Positions 61,686 to 64,000 of a stretch of 64,000 nucleotides of DNA are shown in pieces. A program made the translations under genes and the position numbers. Each line of letters begins with the position of its first letter. Position 1 is the first letter of the stretch. The stretch is from positions 3,906,001-3,970,000 of the forward strand of contig CM045759.1 in the NCBI GenBank assembly GCA_025200525.1, in the 5' to 3' direction. This DNA comes from Camellia lanceoleosa (taxonomy: Eukaryota; Streptophyta; Magnoliopsida; Ericales; Theaceae). The notes under the pieces are model-generated. The model saw nothing but the letters and a program-made list of their open reading frames with translations. It was not told where the DNA came from and ran no database searches.

Positions 61686-62026
61686 GGAGTAAATTACAAA
61701 TACATCTCCTCGAGTTTGATTAAAATACAAATGCCCATTTGATTTGGAAATTACATTAACATTCCCGAGATTTTTAATTTTATAAACAAATCGTCCATTT
61801 TATTAATAAAATCATTAAGTTAATTAACATTGTTTTTAATGATGTTATAAATATGTTTCAATTAATAATATACGTAATTTTATTATTGTATAAGAGAACA
61901 ATTATGAATTTCTTTTTTAATTAATTAAATAAATTTTTTAAACAAGGAGTATTTTGTAATTTTCAAATTATAGGGGATAATCATGACTTTAAGCAAATCT
62001 TAGAAGGTATATTTAGCAATTTATCC
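61686..62026. mobile_element. MULE-type foldback MITE, copy 2
   Basis: 341 bp with termini GGAGTAAATTACAAATACAT and, reversed, GGATAAATTGC. The interior and length match the copy at 58745-59088 (AAATTACAAATACA; AGCAAATCT/AGTAAATCT near the right end). Flanks are T-rich and the duplication is imperfect. Confidence 0.75.
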
Positions 62027-62029
62027 TTA

Positions 62030-64000
62030 TTTTTTTATAAAATTGGTTTCCATTTTTTTCAAAAAAAAAATATTGAATTTTTATTTCTCAAAAACAAATA
62101 AAATAAATGATACTTTTTAATTTTACTTTCTATTTATTAATTTTATACTTATAAAAAAAATTGCACCAAACAATTCATTCAAAAGCAAGAAAATATAACG
62201 TAATCTGTGGACACCGTGACTTTTTATTGAAATGAAGTATATACGTGATTTATACCTTCTATGTATAGAATTACTTAAATGCGTCAATTTTTATATAAAT
62301 ATATATATATATATATATTTCATTTACTAACCACAACTATAAAATTACCGCGCAAATCTTTTGTTGTAATTAAGGGAGGCCGTTATTGTGAGAGAAAAAG
62401 TAATTGAGAATGAAAGAGGAGAGAGAAAAAGTGATTGATTGATATGTAAGAGAAAGAGAGTGATTTTGAAAATTTTTTGAAAAAAATCTCAAATCAAACA
62501 ATTTTTTTAAATTTTTTTTTCTAAAACTCATCTCTAAAACTCAAACCAACCCTAGATGTTTCTTCCTCTTTCACTCGCATTCTCTCTCTTTCTTTCTCTC
62601 AACCTTTCTTTATGTTTCGCCTTGTACGTCACGCATTGGTCATTTAGAGGGTTAGGATGGTCAATTGGGGTGGGAGAAAAAGTTGAGAGTGCAGGCAACT
62701 GAGTGAGGGAGGTATGGAGAAGAAGGGCTAGAAAAGGGTGAGGGGTGAAAGTTAGCAGACTATGAGATTGCAGAAGGAAGAGGAGGAACACAAAGCGATG
62801 GATGTTTTTCTTCATTTTAAAAGGTGGAATTTAAAATCTCCATACCCAACTGGATTTGTTAATTGGTGCACTAAATCTCATTTTCTATTTATTTTTTTTT
62901 CCTACTTCATGTTAGCATAGATATATATTTACTCTCATAATACGGTATATAAAACTTATCACGGAGTAATTATTCATTAATCCTAGAATATGAAAACTGG
63001 CATAATATTTTGCTAATATTTATGATTGATAAAGAAAAAAAGGTAGAGTAGGTACGTGAGGTATTATATTTGAATGATTAAAAATATAAAAAGATTTATT
63101 GAATAATAATTAATTAAAAATACTAAACACACCTAATACTTGAAAATATTAAATAATTTCTTCACCTATACATAGAGAAATAAATATATTTAGATTTGAG
63201 AACTTTCAAACAACTTTATTGTTGGGATTGATGATTAAAATTACTATCAATTTCCTTTCCTAACTCGCTATTCAAAACTATTATAGCGATCTTTTTCTAT
63301 ATTTTAATAAGGTTGGCTTCTCTCGTCCTTCATGTCCATATTGGAAAGATGCTGTTAGGTTTTGTGAGAATTACGCATCCGTTTTGATAATTTTGAATGC
63401 ATTCTTTTAAGATTTATTGACTCAATAATTATTATAAAAATCAAAGTCAATGGGATACTGACAATGATATGTGTGTTTGAATTAGTTTTGTATAAAAAAA
63501 AAATAAATAGTAAAAAAAATAAACAACTCATACAAAATTGATCTGAACTTAACGATTTTTGTTATTTGATCTGACTTAATTTTTTTGTAAAGATGATGTA
63601 CTCAACGAATTCACAAATATAGAATGATTTGAATTATCAAACACTAAAATTCAAAAAAAGGAACGCGCATAGGGCTGAGGTTGAGATGAGTCAGAATCCT
63701 AATTACTGATTGATGGAGGGTCCAATCTATACTTTCAACTGCTCAATGCTACCTCTCTTAATTTACCATCCCTAGACCACCCTTAATGATGTAATATGGA
63801 GGTTAAGATCTCCAAATGATGAATATTTGATAAATTAAAATTTGACCTTGTTAGACATATCATTGAAGTGATTTTTAAAGTGATAAATTAAGGTGTCTCG
63901 AAATCATTTTCATATTATTTTAATTGTTTTGTTCGGAGATGAATTTGATTGATTTGTATTCTTCTTGTAGGGTTTTTAAGGTTGTGTTTGGATAATAAAT
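62030..64000. other. Intergenic AT-rich DNA, possible further foldback element
   Basis: Contains TA runs (62295-62320) and GA-rich text (62390-62480). Weak inverted similarity exists between about 63375-63410 (CCGTTTTGATAATTTTGAATG) and 63610-63650, reminiscent of the 2830-3283 and 60244-60571 elements. No gene is supported; the 87-codon minus-strand frame at 62552-62815 is Ser/Leu-rich with no recognisable domain. Confidence 0.4.

Overview
This window is nuclear DNA of a flowering plant, most likely a eudicot. It is AT-rich, carries two multi-exon genes with ordinary plant splice sites, and is otherwise filled with nested LTR retrotransposons, hAT elements, foldback MITEs and a SINE. No bacterial-style operon, CRISPR array, rRNA or standalone tRNA gene was seen. 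All calls were made by reading the sequence; no database search was run.

Layout. 1-2829 is AT-rich intergenic DNA with short degenerate repeats. A foldback element (about 2830-3283) lies directly in front of an intact eight-exon aleurain-type vacuolar cysteine protease gene (3397-7725, 359 codons). Intron 5 of that gene holds a 572-bp hAT-type element. From 9137 to 35250 there is one 26-kb retrotransposon stack on the minus strand. Its base is an old Tat-lineage Ty3/gypsy element with 5-bp target duplications (AATTC) and a plus-strand antisense gene between pol and the 3' LTR. Two later insertions split it. One is a Tekay-like solo LTR (11765-23288, target duplication CCTCC) that has itself received a Tekay/Del chromovirus (12026-20795). 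The other is a 3.27-kb non-coding LTR-type element inside the reverse transcriptase (28434-31705, target duplication ATAGC). The removable insertions bring the base element back to about 11.3 kb.

35256-37530 is intergenic and 5' leader DNA for the second host gene (37531-56993), a 14-exon homologue of plant FIP1 (FRIGIDA-interacting protein 1; multi-pass membrane protein with a C-terminal coiled coil). Intron 2 starts with GC rather than GT. Intron 4 is 7.1 kb and contains a 3.75-kb hAT element with a broken transposase and a duplicated BED zinc finger. Intron 6 carries a tRNA-derived SINE with a 16-bp target duplication. Exon 12 has a one-base frameshift that creates an early stop. 57000-64000 is intergenic and rich in MITEs, including two sister MULE-type foldback elements and a GC-rich hAT MITE with a perfect 8-bp target duplication.

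The two host genes are not functionally linked. The most unusual items are the nested retroelement stack, its antisense gene and satellite-like tandem repeat, an intact 157-aa leader ORF in the chromovirus that I do not recognise, and the frameshift in the FIP1 homologue.
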